Numbered from the stretch's first letter, positions 17,512 through 27,593 are shown. The stretch: DNA of 64,000 nt from CAYTIB01 sp964437725 (GCA_964437725.1 CAYTIB010000048.1:43728-107727), one strand, 5' to 3'. Notes: generated by a model not told the origin, from the letters alone. Made by a program: numbers and translations.

Positions 17512-18669
17512 ATGATAAAACCACGTCATAGAGTTAGTTTCTTTGCTATTTCACTTCTTCTGTTGATCGGATTTTTCCTATTTTTCGGAATTGACTACCG
17601 GGGAAATTATCCTAATATTTCCTACGGATATTTCTCTTACAACTTTCCTAAAAACCCTTTGAAACCGTATCTGACATTCCGAAAAAATATTCTGATGAGT
17701 TATTTATTCGACTGGAGGGAAGGAGTTCGTCCTATCAAAGCCAGCCCAAGAACAGGCTTTGACTTACTTGATCCAAAACATTCGTCCGCCATCACTTTTC
17801 GTAAACAGAACAATCTCGATGCTTTAATTGCAACCTCTTCGTCCAGTTTCGAGAAAATTATTCTTCTTCGAAACTGGACACACGAAAAAATCTGGCCTCT
17901 CACAATACATGATTCATTCCGATCAAAAAAATATATCCCCTTTTCGGGTTTCCGTGAGGGGAAGTCTGGCTTTGCGATCATGCAAGGGGTAAAAAGAAAC
18001 GCGAGAATGCTGTGCGGAGAGGCTGCGGCCCTTTTTGTACAGATAGCCGGGGTGGCCGGAATTCCAGCCCGAGAGGTATTCGGTTTTCACCATATAACAG
18101 CAGAAGCCTGGTCGTACAAACATAAAAAGTGGGTAGTGATGGATCCTCTCTACAATGCACATTACGAATACAAAGGAACCCCTTTAAGCTTTCGTGAGTT
18201 GAGGGAAAAATTCTACACAAAAACTGGACGGAGATTCGATTCAAGGTTTGGACGCAAACCCAGTTACTACTATCCTGAAGTGAATGAAGTGATTAATCAA
18301 AGCGCGGGAACTAGTAACGCAGTTTTTCGAATCGCTTTAGATACGATAAAGAGTTTTTATTCGCAAGGTGGAGTTGAGTTAAAAGGGGGGCCTGAAAACT
18401 TACCGGCGCGAATCCCTCCTGATCAGATTGTGTACTTTCTCACAAAAGACAATTTTATCGCCGACATGAGCCCTGCGGTGTATTGGAATTTCGGCATTGG
18501 CCTTCGGAATGATTATCTAATTATTCAATATCCAATTTGGCACTTGCGAAACCACAACCACCAGTGGAACTATCTCCACTGGCCAACCGGACCCAAACGT
18601 ATACCAAAACCAGGTTATCAATTATCTGAAAATATCAAAGATTTCTACTTTTCTCCAGGTACCCCCTAA
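17512..18669 (+). CDS. Membrane-anchored transglutaminase-like cysteine protein
   Basis: 385 residues with an N-terminal membrane anchor (about residues 9-27), placing the rest in the periplasm. The transglutaminase-like core has all three catalytic residues: Cys168 in MLCGEAAALF, His194 in FHHITAEAWS and Asp211 in WVVMDPLYN. Bacterial members act as proteases, amidases or cross-linking enzymes on peptides and glycans. The long C-terminal region (about residues 240-385) is not recognised. It is the only plus-strand gene within the glycan locus and splits it into two runs. Its codon use and A+T content look somewhat higher in A+T than its neighbours. Confidence 0.8.
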   Translation: MIKPRHRVSFFAISLLLLIGFFLFFGIDYRGNYPNISYGYFSYNFPKNPLKPYLTFRKNILMSYLFDWREGVRPIKASPRTGFDLLDPKHSSAITFRKQNNLDALIATSSSSFEKIILLRNWTHEKIWPLTIHDSFRSKKYIPFSGFREGKSGFAIMQGVKRNARMLCGEAAALFVQIAGVAGIPAREVFGFHHITAEAWSYKHKKWVVMDPLYNAHYEYKGTPLSFRELREKFYTKTGRRFDSRFGRKPSYYYPEVNEVINQSAGTSNAVFRIALDTIKSFYSQGGVELKGGPENLPARIPPDQIVYFLTKDNFIADMSPAVYWNFGIGLRNDYLIIQYPIWHLRNHNHQWNYLHWPTGPKRIPKPGYQLSENIKDFYFSPGTP

Positions 18670-18751
18670 AGAAACGTAATCCAACGGAAGGCGGTTACTT
18701 TCGAAATCAGAATTACATACGTTAATGGCAATCGCCGTCAGAAATACCAAA

Positions 18752-20386
18752 TCACTTACGCTTCCCCCAAAATCGTTGCCGCAACTGCACGATAACTTTC
18801 TTTGTCTCCGGAACTCCAAATCTCAGAACAAGAACCGAATATGTGAGGATCGAAACGAATAGCACCGTCCCTAACATTGCCCCTCTCCCAACAAAGGTCC
18901 CAGAGAAAACGTTTGGCCAGAACCATTGAAAAATAACGGCAACAATACCCATTAAAACTGCTGCTAAAAAAGACCGACCATTTGAAGAGTTCCAGAATAT
19001 CCCTTTCAGTTCAAAAGACTGCTTTAAAAAATAAACATGAACTCCCACAAGCACCATTTGACCCAAAACGTGTGCGATGGGAATGCCAAGGTAATCGAAC
19101 CACCAAACGAAAAGAAAATTACCGACAATTATGGTTCCTTGTGCCGCACACAAACCAATTACTACCACTCGAGTCTTTCCTAATGCATGGTGTAAGTTAG
19201 TGAAGAGCATCTTGTACCCTAACGGCACGAGAGCAACGAAATACAAGACCAAAGACCAACTCGTTCGGAATGTCTCCTGAGATCCGAACTCACCACGCTG
19301 AAGCAACACATCAATCACAAGGCCACTAATGGCCATCATTCCAAATGAAATTGGAACGAGAAGAAGAACCAGAACCTTTGAGGCCTTGTATAACAAACTT
19401 TTCAATTCCACCAAACGGTCGGCCACCTTCATCCGCACCAATTCTGGGAACACCACATTCGGTAATGGAATAGTGAACAAAGCGGAGGCCGCCAGAAATA
19501 ACCGTTCCGCATATGCAATTGCTGAAAGACTCCCTGGCGCCAGCAGGGAAGCTATAAATCTCGTGCTCAAAGTCTGTCCTTGAGTGAACAATGAACTGAT
19601 AAAGAACTGAGAAACTCGACGGAGCACTTCCCGCAATTCCTTTTGGCGAAAATCTAAAACAGGGCGGTAACGATAACCCTGACTCCAAAGTGCTCCTAGG
19701 AGAGCCGAAAGGAATAAAGTCGGGCCAATTAAATTCCCTAGGATCCATGCATCTAGCCCCATTGTAGGTGCAAAAACCGCCACACAAACTACAACACCCA
19801 GAGCAGGCAAAAGGCTAAAGGTAGCTGGGAGAACGAACAGATTGAGCGCATTTAAGGCAATGACCAACAATCCTGAAATTGTATGGGATAAAACTGTGAT
19901 AATGAGGAAACGTAGCACACGTACACTGGTGGCCCATGTTGACTGGTCAAATCCCGCACCAACAAAATGGATAATCCATGGAGCCAGAAAGTAACCCAGA
20001 ACAGCGAGGAATAGGCTCAGAACCAGAATAAGATTCAGTAGATTATTAAGGAACCGCCACGCTGCCTCAGGGGACCGTTCAGTTCGAATTCTGATAAAAA
20101 TCGGCAGGAACACGCTTGGTAGAGGACCACTCTGGAGAAGGTGCGCCAAAACGAGAGGAATAGACTGGGCTAAAAAGAAGGCGTCGGTCTTCCAACTTGC
20201 CCCAAAGTGAAAAGCAATGAACGCATTGGATACCAAACCAACCACGGCACCCAAACCTGAGATAAGGGTAACACCACTGAAAGATTGTGCCGCCCGCCAT
20301 GGTCTTACTGGAGTTCCCTCTCCAACTTCTCGAAATTCGCCCATCTGATCCTCTGGAGAATCAGATGGTTTTCGCTGATCGGTCAT
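18752..20386 (-). CDS. murJ: MurJ/MviN-type lipid II or glycolipid flippase
   Basis: 544 residues with about 14 predicted hydrophobic segments after a polar N-terminus of about 35 residues. SGLGAVVGLVSNAFIAFHFGAS, DAFFLAQSIP and PSVFLPIF, and later SLSAIAYAERL and LPNVVFPELV, match the MurJ family of the MOP superfamily. MurJ flips lipid II; copies inside surface-glycan loci may flip an undecaprenyl-linked oligosaccharide as a Wzx substitute. It overlaps the upstream GT-C gene by 4 nt (ATGA) and is last in the right-hand run. No other flippase is seen, so this is the candidate exporter. Confidence 0.85.
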   Translation of the reverse strand: MTDQRKPSDSPEDQMGEFREVGEGTPVRPWRAAQSFSGVTLISGLGAVVGLVSNAFIAFHFGASWKTDAFFLAQSIPLVLAHLLQSGPLPSVFLPIFIRIRTERSPEAAWRFLNNLLNLILVLSLFLAVLGYFLAPWIIHFVGAGFDQSTWATSVRVLRFLIITVLSHTISGLLVIALNALNLFVLPATFSLLPALGVVVCVAVFAPTMGLDAWILGNLIGPTLFLSALLGALWSQGYRYRPVLDFRQKELREVLRRVSQFFISSLFTQGQTLSTRFIASLLAPGSLSAIAYAERLFLAASALFTIPLPNVVFPELVRMKVADRLVELKSLLYKASKVLVLLLVPISFGMMAISGLVIDVLLQRGEFGSQETFRTSWSLVLYFVALVPLGYKMLFTNLHHALGKTRVVVIGLCAAQGTIIVGNFLFVWWFDYLGIPIAHVLGQMVLVGVHVYFLKQSFELKGIFWNSSNGRSFLAAVLMGIVAVIFQWFWPNVFSGTFVGRGAMLGTVLFVSILTYSVLVLRFGVPETKKVIVQLRQRFWGKRK

Positions 20387-21786
20387 CTCAAACCCACAAC
20401 ATGAAATACACTTCGGAGAATAACCAGAAAACGGTCAACATCCGATGCAATCCAAAATGTAAAAATTAATAGTCCGACAGGAAATACCAGAAATGTCGGT
20501 CTTTTTACACATCTCCCCGCTGTCGCCCACAAGCCGGACGCGGCCATAAGGATCAAAAACGGTTCAAAATAGAGACGAAACCTAGGGTGGCCATAAAAGA
20601 TCAAAGCCATTGCGTTAAAATATAAAATCCCGGTCCACAAAATACCTACACCAGAAACTCGGCGTGTCCCCCACATGCCCAAAAGGGCATAAGGAAGAAG
20701 AAGAAAATAACCCAAGGAGAAATCCGCTCCGATCGGGTTCCACAGCAAAACCAGTTTCCGGAACAACAGCTTGGGAATCCGCGAAGGGTAACTTGACAAA
20801 AAATCCAAGCCTTTTGACAAAGCTACTCTGTTTCCCTCTAACTCTGATAAATTCCCGGATGGATGTCGATTTTCAATGCCTCGGGTCTCATGAGCCACTG
20901 CGCGAACACGTTCCAGGCGCTCCGCAAGATAAATCTTCCGTCGATCGGTCAAATCGGCGCGTTCGTCTTCATTTTGAGGATTGACTGGGGACCACCCGCC
21001 ACGGGCCGTCGGGTTATTAGATTCCCAGAAAACATGCCCGCCCTTTGTGCTGTATATCCAGCGACCATAAAGACCGTAATTACGGACCAACCAGGGTCCA
21101 AGGCAAACTAGCAAGATCAAAAAAGATACCCCTAACCTCGCCCCTTTTATTCGCCAGGACCAGGAACAAAAAAAAGCCAGGTATCCAAGGATAAAAACAA
21201 CTAGAAAATTGCCCATACCTTTGGTTAACGAACAAGCTGCCAGTGCAATCCCCAGACCGATTGCGCGGCTTAATTTGGCGTTCTCTCGTAAGGCTGAGGC
21301 CCGTTCGATCGACAAAACAACCGTAAAAATAAAAACTGTCTCCGTGAGAATAAAACTGGGCCCGTAGTACCATAGAAAAGCTGGATACACTGCTGCTAGA
21401 AAGCCGCCCAGGAGCGAGATCGAATCAGGTAAAATACGCTTTCCCAGTTGAATCAGGAACCATATAGTGAGTGCTCCCAAAAGAGCCTGAAAAACTCGGA
21501 TAAGAAAGAACCACTTTCCGAAAATCGAATAGAAAAAAGCCAGAAGTAGAGGATAAAGGGGAAGTCTGTCGGACTGGCGAAGGGTTCCCTCGTGAAAATA
21601 CTGATAACCCTTGCCAGAAAGAAGGTTTACAGCATATCCGTCATATTCGATGCCATCCGAAACCGGGGGAGTATTCCCAGCATCAATGACCACTAAGAGT
21701 CGCAAGACCAACGCCAAGGTGACAATACACCACACCCAACGGCGACTCATTTTCGTTCGCGACAAAGTCCGAGTAAAATTGGTCAT
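20383..21786 (-). CDS. GT-C type membrane glycosyltransferase (ArnT/GT39-like)
   Basis: 467 residues and about 10-12 membrane segments. The first extracytoplasmic loop has SDGIEYDGYAVNLL, with acidic residues at the catalytic position expected for GT39/ArnT enzymes. RLPLYPLLLAFFYSIFG, a TETVFIF segment and PWLVRNYGLYG match the paralogue at 6615-8003. Probably transfers a polyprenyl-phosphate-linked sugar at the periplasmic face. It overlaps the flippase gene by 4 nt and follows the epimerase gene after 51 nt. Confidence 0.78.
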   Translation of the reverse strand: MTNFTRTLSRTKMSRRWVWCIVTLALVLRLLVVIDAGNTPPVSDGIEYDGYAVNLLSGKGYQYFHEGTLRQSDRLPLYPLLLAFFYSIFGKWFFLIRVFQALLGALTIWFLIQLGKRILPDSISLLGGFLAAVYPAFLWYYGPSFILTETVFIFTVVLSIERASALRENAKLSRAIGLGIALAACSLTKGMGNFLVVFILGYLAFFCSWSWRIKGARLGVSFLILLVCLGPWLVRNYGLYGRWIYSTKGGHVFWESNNPTARGGWSPVNPQNEDERADLTDRRKIYLAERLERVRAVAHETRGIENRHPSGNLSELEGNRVALSKGLDFLSSYPSRIPKLLFRKLVLLWNPIGADFSLGYFLLLPYALLGMWGTRRVSGVGILWTGILYFNAMALIFYGHPRFRLYFEPFLILMAASGLWATAGRCVKRPTFLVFPVGLLIFTFWIASDVDRFLVILRSVFHVVGLR

Positions 21787-21837
21787 AATACGCGCAGTAT
21801 TGAAATTGGGAACAAAACCCGAAGGAAAAATATAAGA

Positions 21838-22911
21838 TCAGAAAATGCTCTCCAGTATCTTTTTCTGATCTATCACCCATCCATGAAGTCTTTTGACTCC
21901 CTCAGCAGGTGACACCTTGGGAATCCAGCCCATCACCTCACGGGCGTAGTCAATATTGCAAACGAATACTCGTTGATCTCCTGGTCTCCAATTATCAAAG
22001 GACGTTTGAATCTCCTGGCCGGACAAATCTTTGAGAATGTCCAAGAGATTTAGGAGGGACATAACGTTTTCAGGGCCTCCACCGATATTGAAAACTTTCC
22101 CAGAGACACGATCCGGATTTTCCACAGCAAGGACATAGGCATCAACAAGGTCGTCGACAAATAGTACATCGCGGACCTGTTTCCCATCACCATATATCGT
22201 AAGAGGCTGTCCCAAAACTGATGCGATAGTGAACCAGGCCACCCAACCCTGATCTTCGACCCCTAACTGCCGGTATCCGTAGATGCAAGACTGGCGGAAA
22301 ACTGTCGTCTTTAGTCCGTATATCCGCTCGTAATCTCTCACATACTGATCTGCCGCACCCTTGGAGCATCCATACGGGGAGTGAAAATCCAAAATTCGCG
22401 ATTCTGAAACACCTCCTGCCAAATCCTTATAAGCATACCGTCCGTCCGTTTCGACCACCTCCACATCTTCCATTCCGCCATATACCTTATTGGTGGAAGC
22501 GTAGAGAACAAGAGGGTCACATTTGGCTTCTTCCCTCACTGCTTCAAGAACATTGAACGTGCCAAGAGCATTAATGTCAAAATCTTCCCGAGGATCAGAA
22601 ACCGATGTTGTGACGGCAACCTGAGCCGCAAGGTGTAACACAGCCTTCAGATCCGAATAGCGTCCGATGGTTTCTCGAATCTCCGTGGAATTACGGATAT
22701 CCGCTTGAACAAACTCAAACGACCCTTGGGCTTTTAACCACTCAAGATTCCAGTTCGTTCCCTTTCGAGAAAGGTTATCGACCACCACTACACTATCGCC
22801 ACGGTCCATAAATCGTTTGGCCGTGATGCATCCAATAAAACCTGTACCCCCGGTAATTAAAATTTGGCTCAATTTCGATCCCTTTCGATTCCAATCATCA
22901 TTCTCAATCAA
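21838..22911 (-). CDS. NAD-dependent epimerase, CDP-tyvelose/paratose 2-epimerase-like
   Basis: An extended SDR of up to 357 residues. It has LITGGTGFIGCITA for NAD binding, then VVVDNLSRKGTNWNLEWL, a segment characteristic of Tyv/RfbE CDP-paratose 2-epimerases. It also has YASTNKVYGG and the catalytic YGCSKGAAD. It acts on an NDP-linked sugar to supply one of the transferases. Both candidate starts are TTG: 22911 and 22872. The second begins just before the Rossmann strand and has AGGG 7 nt upstream, so it may be the true one. The exact substrate is uncertain because related enzymes use UDP- and GDP-sugars. Confidence 0.82.
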   Translation of the reverse strand: MIENDDWNRKGSKLSQILITGGTGFIGCITAKRFMDRGDSVVVVDNLSRKGTNWNLEWLKAQGSFEFVQADIRNSTEIRETIGRYSDLKAVLHLAAQVAVTTSVSDPREDFDINALGTFNVLEAVREEAKCDPLVLYASTNKVYGGMEDVEVVETDGRYAYKDLAGGVSESRILDFHSPYGCSKGAADQYVRDYERIYGLKTTVFRQSCIYGYRQLGVEDQGWVAWFTIASVLGQPLTIYGDGKQVRDVLFVDDLVDAYVLAVENPDRVSGKVFNIGGGPENVMSLLNLLDILKDLSGQEIQTSFDNWRPGDQRVFVCNIDYAREVMGWIPKVSPAEGVKRLHGWVIDQKKILESIF

Positions 22912-23007
22912 TCCTATTCCTGCGACACAGGTTCAACCCGGAGACAACACAAGAGAGAATCTCGGAACAAATCTTTTCACATTACCGAAGTTCCAAAGGC
23001 AAACGCT

Positions 23008-24273
23008 TCAGGAACGTCGAACTTCACAGCCCGTGATCAATGGAAACGCCATTAGCCAATAAACCATCATTACAACTTCAGAGTCTCCAAAGTTGTATTC
23101 AAACAATCCCGCCGTCAAGAACGCTGCTACTGCAGCTATTCCGGCTGAAGCCATTTCCGCCCGGTCTGTCCATCCCTCTTTAGAAAGTTGCAGTCGCAAC
23201 CTTTTAACCCCCTGACAAAAGAAAGCTAGCCAAATCCAGATCCAGGCCGCCAGTGCAGGCAGGCCCCGCTCTGCAGCCAGATGAATAGGATTCGAATGAA
23301 GATGACCCGTCCCAGGTCGAATTGCGCCCTTCACACGAAATCGTTCATATTCCCACCGGATCATATCAACACCAACCCCAAAAATCGGATGTAAACGAAT
23401 GATCTTATACCCTGCCTGCCACATTCGAATACGCTCTCCTGCCGATGCTTCGCCACGAAACTGAACAGTGTAAAGAAGTCTCTGCCTAAAATCTGGTGGA
23501 CCACTCACATAAAGAAAAATGACAATCACCGGAAGAAGCAAAAGCCACCTCACACGACCCTGAATAATTAGCAAAACTACAATTCCAACAACCAGCCCAA
23601 TCCATGCACCCCGGGTCAAAGAAACCAGTAAACCAAAAACCAGAACGAGAGTGGTTAGTATGCCAAAGATCCTTTCCCGACGATGTACATACCTTGCTGT
23701 TGCTAAGGAGATTGCTGGAAGTGTCCCTAGGAGCAGCACACCAGCGAAAGTCTGAAAATGGCTCAACATCCCATGGGGCCGCCGTGCTAATACGCGCCCC
23801 TCACTGAGAAAAAACTGTCCAATACCCACAAGAGACAGGACAGCAGCTACCAGGATAAAAAGGTGTAGAAGCTTTCTGGCCCATGGTGTATCTGGAATCG
23901 CACCTAGGGTCCAATAGAGAATCAAAAACTGTAATAACTGTTTAGAATCTAAAAGACTGCGCGGAATATCATTCGAAAAAAAAGCAGACAGTAACGTCAA
24001 GAGAGTAAAAACGACAAGCGGGGCCAAAAGGGGAAACTCGTTCCGTGTCCTTCCCTTCCTCCAACCTATTATCCATGCCGTTATGGCAGCGAGTACTCCA
24101 ACGGCAACACATAACTGAGCACCGGAAATGGTGACTAAATCGAGGACAACAAACCCCACCAACGCCCACCGACTGATGCGGTGGGCCCAGAGCAAAATGC
24201 CCTCTCCGGGGGAAGCCTCTTTCAAAATTTCTCCTCCTGTAATACTTGTCTTCATAGTTCTTCGAACTTGCAC
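23008..24273 (-). CDS. O-antigen ligase/Wzy-like polymerase family membrane protein
   Basis: 421 residues with about 11 membrane segments and a large periplasmic loop (about residues 225-330). The Wzy_C/WaaL hallmarks are there: SLTRGAWIGLVVG, then HPIFGVGVDMIRWEYER and GHLHSNPIHLAAERGLPAL, the His-containing loop motif of ligases. It either joins the finished glycan to lipid A core or protein, or polymerises repeat units; sequence alone does not separate these. The start is GTG, with an ATG at codon 7. It lies 33 nt downstream of the SGNH hydrolase gene. Confidence 0.82.
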   Translation of the reverse strand: MQVRRTMKTSITGGEILKEASPGEGILLWAHRISRWALVGFVVLDLVTISGAQLCVAVGVLAAITAWIIGWRKGRTRNEFPLLAPLVVFTLLTLLSAFFSNDIPRSLLDSKQLLQFLILYWTLGAIPDTPWARKLLHLFILVAAVLSLVGIGQFFLSEGRVLARRPHGMLSHFQTFAGVLLLGTLPAISLATARYVHRRERIFGILTTLVLVFGLLVSLTRGAWIGLVVGIVVLLIIQGRVRWLLLLPVIVIFLYVSGPPDFRQRLLYTVQFRGEASAGERIRMWQAGYKIIRLHPIFGVGVDMIRWEYERFRVKGAIRPGTGHLHSNPIHLAAERGLPALAAWIWIWLAFFCQGVKRLRLQLSKEGWTDRAEMASAGIAAVAAFLTAGLFEYNFGDSEVVMMVYWLMAFPLITGCEVRRS

Positions 24274-24306
24274 TTACCCGTCTGGAGTTAATCCCTTTAA
24301 AACGGA

Positions 24307-25434
24307 TCAGCGCCTAGTGGGGGATAAAGTGGTGTTTGAGGACCAATTATCGGTCACCGCCCTAGCAACTCTTAAATAAACTGCATCGGCAATCGCCTGT
24401 CGTCCTTTCGGCGTCGGGTGAACATGATCATGGAAGTACTCCAGTGTCGACGGAACATTTTGGTGGACCGGAATACAATGGACTCCCCCTAGACGACAAA
24501 CTTCATCATTAACATCCCAACCGAGCTGAATAGCCTTCATCAAGATCTCATGCCGGAACCCGGAGTACCCATATCGAATCCTTCTTCTTTCCTTGGACGT
24601 GTTGTCGGACCGGACAAGCAATGGTTGTTTGGCAATTAACAAAGGGATTTTCCTTTTAGCCAGTAATAATTGTATTTTCAAAAGATTATTTCGGTAAAAT
24701 CCAACGCCACTCTTATGTATCTTCAGATCTAGGTTATCTTTTTCTCGCCCCTCATCACTAACCTTCCTGAAGTGCCGGACAAGTTTGATCATGGCAAATC
24801 GCAACCTTGTTATAAGCTGGGACCAACGGGTCAACTCGTCAAAAAGCGGTATTCGGCCAGTCAAAAAATTCATCGTCGACCCCTCGTTGAAACGGCCATG
24901 CGCGTCAAGGTAGCTGATGAGCGCCCCTTGATCGGACTCCGAAAAAAATTTCACATCGTTCCACAAATGATAGACCAATACCAAATCCGGCGAGAGAGAT
25001 AGCAACTGGCATTCCAGTCGCCTGGCAGACTGATAGGACGTATAGCCCGGGGTGCTACCATTAACAACTCGTATCTTGGGACCAAATTTGCCCTGAAGTC
25101 TACGTTCCAGCATACGAGGCCACGTTCGCCCCCCCTCGGAATTCACGTTGAACGCAGCTGACCCACCTAATATGAAAATTCGGAATTCTCCGGGTGCTTT
25201 TCTATGCGGGATTTCAGGGCCTCGTAGACCCATCGAATTAATTCGAACCGTCTCTAAGGAACGATGATACTCCCCCGGAACTAGTTTCCAACTAAAACAA
25301 GCATCGGCCTGATAACGAAGGGTTGCAGCCTGCCATTGCAGGAAATTTTTGTGTCGGAAAAATAACCGGGCTGCACCTTCTCCCAAGAGGAAAGCGAGGA
25401 GACCCGCGCACAGCACCAAGAGCATTTTTTTCAT
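24307..25434 (-). CDS. SGNH/GDSL-type hydrolase with N-terminal membrane anchor
   Basis: 375 residues. An N-terminal hydrophobic segment (residues 4-18) suggests a signal anchor. SGNH blocks are present in order: IFILGGSAAF (block I serine), VVNGSTPGYTS (glycine), YHLWNDVK (Asn) and FHDHVHPTPKGRQAIAD (block V Asp/His). The family includes O-acetylesterases and acyltransferases that edit surface glycans, which fits its place 12 nt behind a GT4 gene and 33 nt before the ligase-like gene. The substrate is unknown. Confidence 0.85.
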   Translation of the reverse strand: MKKMLLVLCAGLLAFLLGEGAARLFFRHKNFLQWQAATLRYQADACFSWKLVPGEYHRSLETVRINSMGLRGPEIPHRKAPGEFRIFILGGSAAFNVNSEGGRTWPRMLERRLQGKFGPKIRVVNGSTPGYTSYQSARRLECQLLSLSPDLVLVYHLWNDVKFFSESDQGALISYLDAHGRFNEGSTMNFLTGRIPLFDELTRWSQLITRLRFAMIKLVRHFRKVSDEGREKDNLDLKIHKSGVGFYRNNLLKIQLLLAKRKIPLLIAKQPLLVRSDNTSKERRRIRYGYSGFRHEILMKAIQLGWDVNDEVCRLGGVHCIPVHQNVPSTLEYFHDHVHPTPKGRQAIADAVYLRVARAVTDNWSSNTTLSPTRR

Positions 25435-25446
25435 CGGGAAATTCCG

Positions 25447-26586
25447 TCAAAACCGAAACTTAACAAGATTTTGTAAAACTTTTTGCACACGATGTGCGGA
25501 AATCCTCCAATCAAATTCTTGCTCTACCCGCTGACGTCCGGCCTTCCCCATCTTTGATCTTAAATCGGGATTCTTAAGCAACCGAACTACGGCATTCGCC
25601 AGAGCATCCGAATCTTCCGCGTCCACCACCCAACCGGTCTCTCCATCTTTTACTGTCTCCGCTGCACCGCCGCATCGTCCCACAACAACGGGTCGCTCAC
25701 AAGCTGAAGCCTCAAGAGTGGCGATCCCTAGAGCCTCCACATCTCCTGTCTTCGGGTCCCGAACACTCGGACCGACGAAAACATCACATGCGTTGTAACA
25801 ATCGTGGTTCGAACCACCCCATTGATCATAGGAAACGGGAGGTAGCCAAAGAATACGGTTTTCCATTCCCAGATCAAGGGCAAGAGACTTCCAACGCGAT
25901 TCCTCCGGGCCACTTCCGATAATGACATAACGGACTCCAGGTATTTGACCGACCACAGCGGGCAAAGCCCGAATCATACGATCGTAACCCTTGACTGCAC
26001 GAAACCTTCCTGCAGAGAGAATGATCGGACCATCACCGAGCCCCTCCCACCCGGTTGGCAAATTCCGAGAATCATTCGGCCCGAGAGAAGAAAATTTGTC
26101 CAACGCCACTCCATGCGGAATTGTGTGCAATATCCCTGGTCGAATACCCAAATCACGCCATCGGCCTTCCGCGTAGCGGCTGACTGCAAAAACAGCGTCG
26201 GTCCGGTTCATTTGGTGAATTATGCGCTCTAGATCTCGGTGACCATAGACCTCATTTCCGTGCACTGTGAGCGCAACCGGTATCCCCCGATTCGACCTCT
26301 CTGCCAAGGCCCAGGTCAGGAAATTCGAGCGGTGGGTGAGAAACAAAACATCGGGAGCCAAATGCATACAATGGCGAAATTTTGTCCATAATAACGGTTT
26401 AAAATGAGCCCGTTGGACCTTACCGTTACTGATGTCTCGGTCACCGGACCATCCCCGGACCCGAGAACGGGCGAGGACGTTAACGTCCTCGCCAAAAGAA
26501 GTTAGGTGCCGAGCCATTTCGAATGCATAGGTTTCGACACCGCCTGCGGCGGGGGGATATGTACTGGCGGTGATCAAGACGTTCAA
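25447..26586 (-). CDS. Glycosyltransferase family 4
   Basis: 379 residues with PPAAGGVETYAFEMARHL at the N-terminus, the GGxE motif of GT4 enzymes. LSAGRFRAVKGYDRM, VIIGSGPEES and DVEALGIATLEASACERPVVVG, with its acidic pair, form the donor site. It is the first gene of the right-hand glycan run and probably begins assembly on the lipid carrier or adds an early sugar. About 125 nt separates it from panB upstream. Confidence 0.92.
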   Translation of the reverse strand: MNVLITASTYPPAAGGVETYAFEMARHLTSFGEDVNVLARSRVRGWSGDRDISNGKVQRAHFKPLLWTKFRHCMHLAPDVLFLTHRSNFLTWALAERSNRGIPVALTVHGNEVYGHRDLERIIHQMNRTDAVFAVSRYAEGRWRDLGIRPGILHTIPHGVALDKFSSLGPNDSRNLPTGWEGLGDGPIILSAGRFRAVKGYDRMIRALPAVVGQIPGVRYVIIGSGPEESRWKSLALDLGMENRILWLPPVSYDQWGGSNHDCYNACDVFVGPSVRDPKTGDVEALGIATLEASACERPVVVGRCGGAAETVKDGETGWVVDAEDSDALANAVVRLLKNPDLRSKMGKAGRQRVEQEFDWRISAHRVQKVLQNLVKFRF

Positions 26587-26711
26587 TGGAAGTCCCTAGT
26601 AATCATTGGAGTACAAAATATGTCAGCAGAATTCCCAATAATCAGGAAGAAATCAGATAAAATTTCCCTCTTATCGGTTAGAACTTCCTTCGGGATAAAG
26701 ACCTCCGAAGT

Positions 26712-27593
26712 TTAGGAGAATGAGTGCACATCTGTGGGAAATGCCCCGCTAGCAACTTCGTCCACGTATTGCGAAACGGCCTCCCGAATTTTTCCCCCAA
26801 GCGGCGCATATACCTTCGCAAACTTGGGTGTAATATCTTCATAAAGGCCTAGCAAATCTTGTAAAACGAGAATTTGCCCATCGCAGTGAGGTCCCGCACC
26901 GATACCAATGGTTGGGATGTGAACGTCCTCAGTAATCCGTCTTGCAAGCTTTGCGGGAATCCCTTCAAGGACAATCGAGAACGCACCCGCCTCAGCTATG
27001 GCCACAGCATCTTCAAATACTTGCTCCGCATCTCGGCCACGACCCTGAACTTTGAACCCGCCAAAACGATGGACGGCCTGGGGAGTCAGACCCACATGAC
27101 CCACAACCGGGATGTTAGCCTCTACAAGGGATCGCACGGTATCGGCCACCTGGACGCCACCCTCTAGCTTCACAGCTTCAGCCCCGGCTTCTTGAAGAAA
27201 TCGACCGGCATTTGATAAAGCCTTATCCATATTTCCATGATAGGAAAGGAAGGGTAGGTCCGCTACTAACAACGCACGGGGCTTGGCTCTCGCAACGGAT
27301 TTGGTGTAGTGAAGCATATCATCCATGGTAACGCCCAATGTGTTAGGTAAACCCATCATCACCATGCCCAAAGAGTCCCCAACCAAAATCACATCTACCC
27401 CGGCTGCATCCACCAAGCGTGCGAAAGAGTAATCGTACGCTGTAATTGCCGCGATTTTGCGCGGGTGACACTCGTTTTTCCCATTCAGCATATCCGGCTT
27501 GGAATGCGCGTAACTACTATCCTTCCCTGGTTCTCGGGATTTCTTCCGGGAAAAAATTTCTGCGGCTGTGACTTTGTTTGTGGCGGTGTCCAT
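26712..27593 (-). CDS. panB: 3-methyl-2-oxobutanoate hydroxymethyltransferase
   Basis: About 293 residues. PanB adds a hydroxymethyl group from methylene-THF to alpha-ketoisovalerate, giving ketopantoate for CoA synthesis. ITAYDYSFARLVDAAGVDVILVGDSLGMV carries the Mg-binding Asp. GHVGLTPQAVHRFGGFKVQGR and IPTIGIGAGPHCDGQILVLQDLLG are PanB hallmarks, including the catalytic Glu region LEGIP. ATG at 27593 was chosen because GGGGGG lies 5 nt upstream; the frame is open to 27626. It carries about 45 extra N-terminal residues before the usual PanB start. panC is not in the window. Confidence 0.95.
   Translation of the reverse strand: MDTATNKVTAAEIFSRKKSREPGKDSSYAHSKPDMLNGKNECHPRKIAAITAYDYSFARLVDAAGVDVILVGDSLGMVMMGLPNTLGVTMDDMLHYTKSVARAKPRALLVADLPFLSYHGNMDKALSNAGRFLQEAGAEAVKLEGGVQVADTVRSLVEANIPVVGHVGLTPQAVHRFGGFKVQGRGRDAEQVFEDAVAIAEAGAFSIVLEGIPAKLARRITEDVHIPTIGIGAGPHCDGQILVLQDLLGLYEDITPKFAKVYAPLGGKIREAVSQYVDEVASGAFPTDVHSFS

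Noticed and set aside
17400..17531. 43-codon frame starting MPISKLSKSLACLDAF just before the transglutaminase gene
   Set aside because: The ribosome site is too close, it overlaps the next start and shows no recognised motif. Could be a leader peptide but there is no support.
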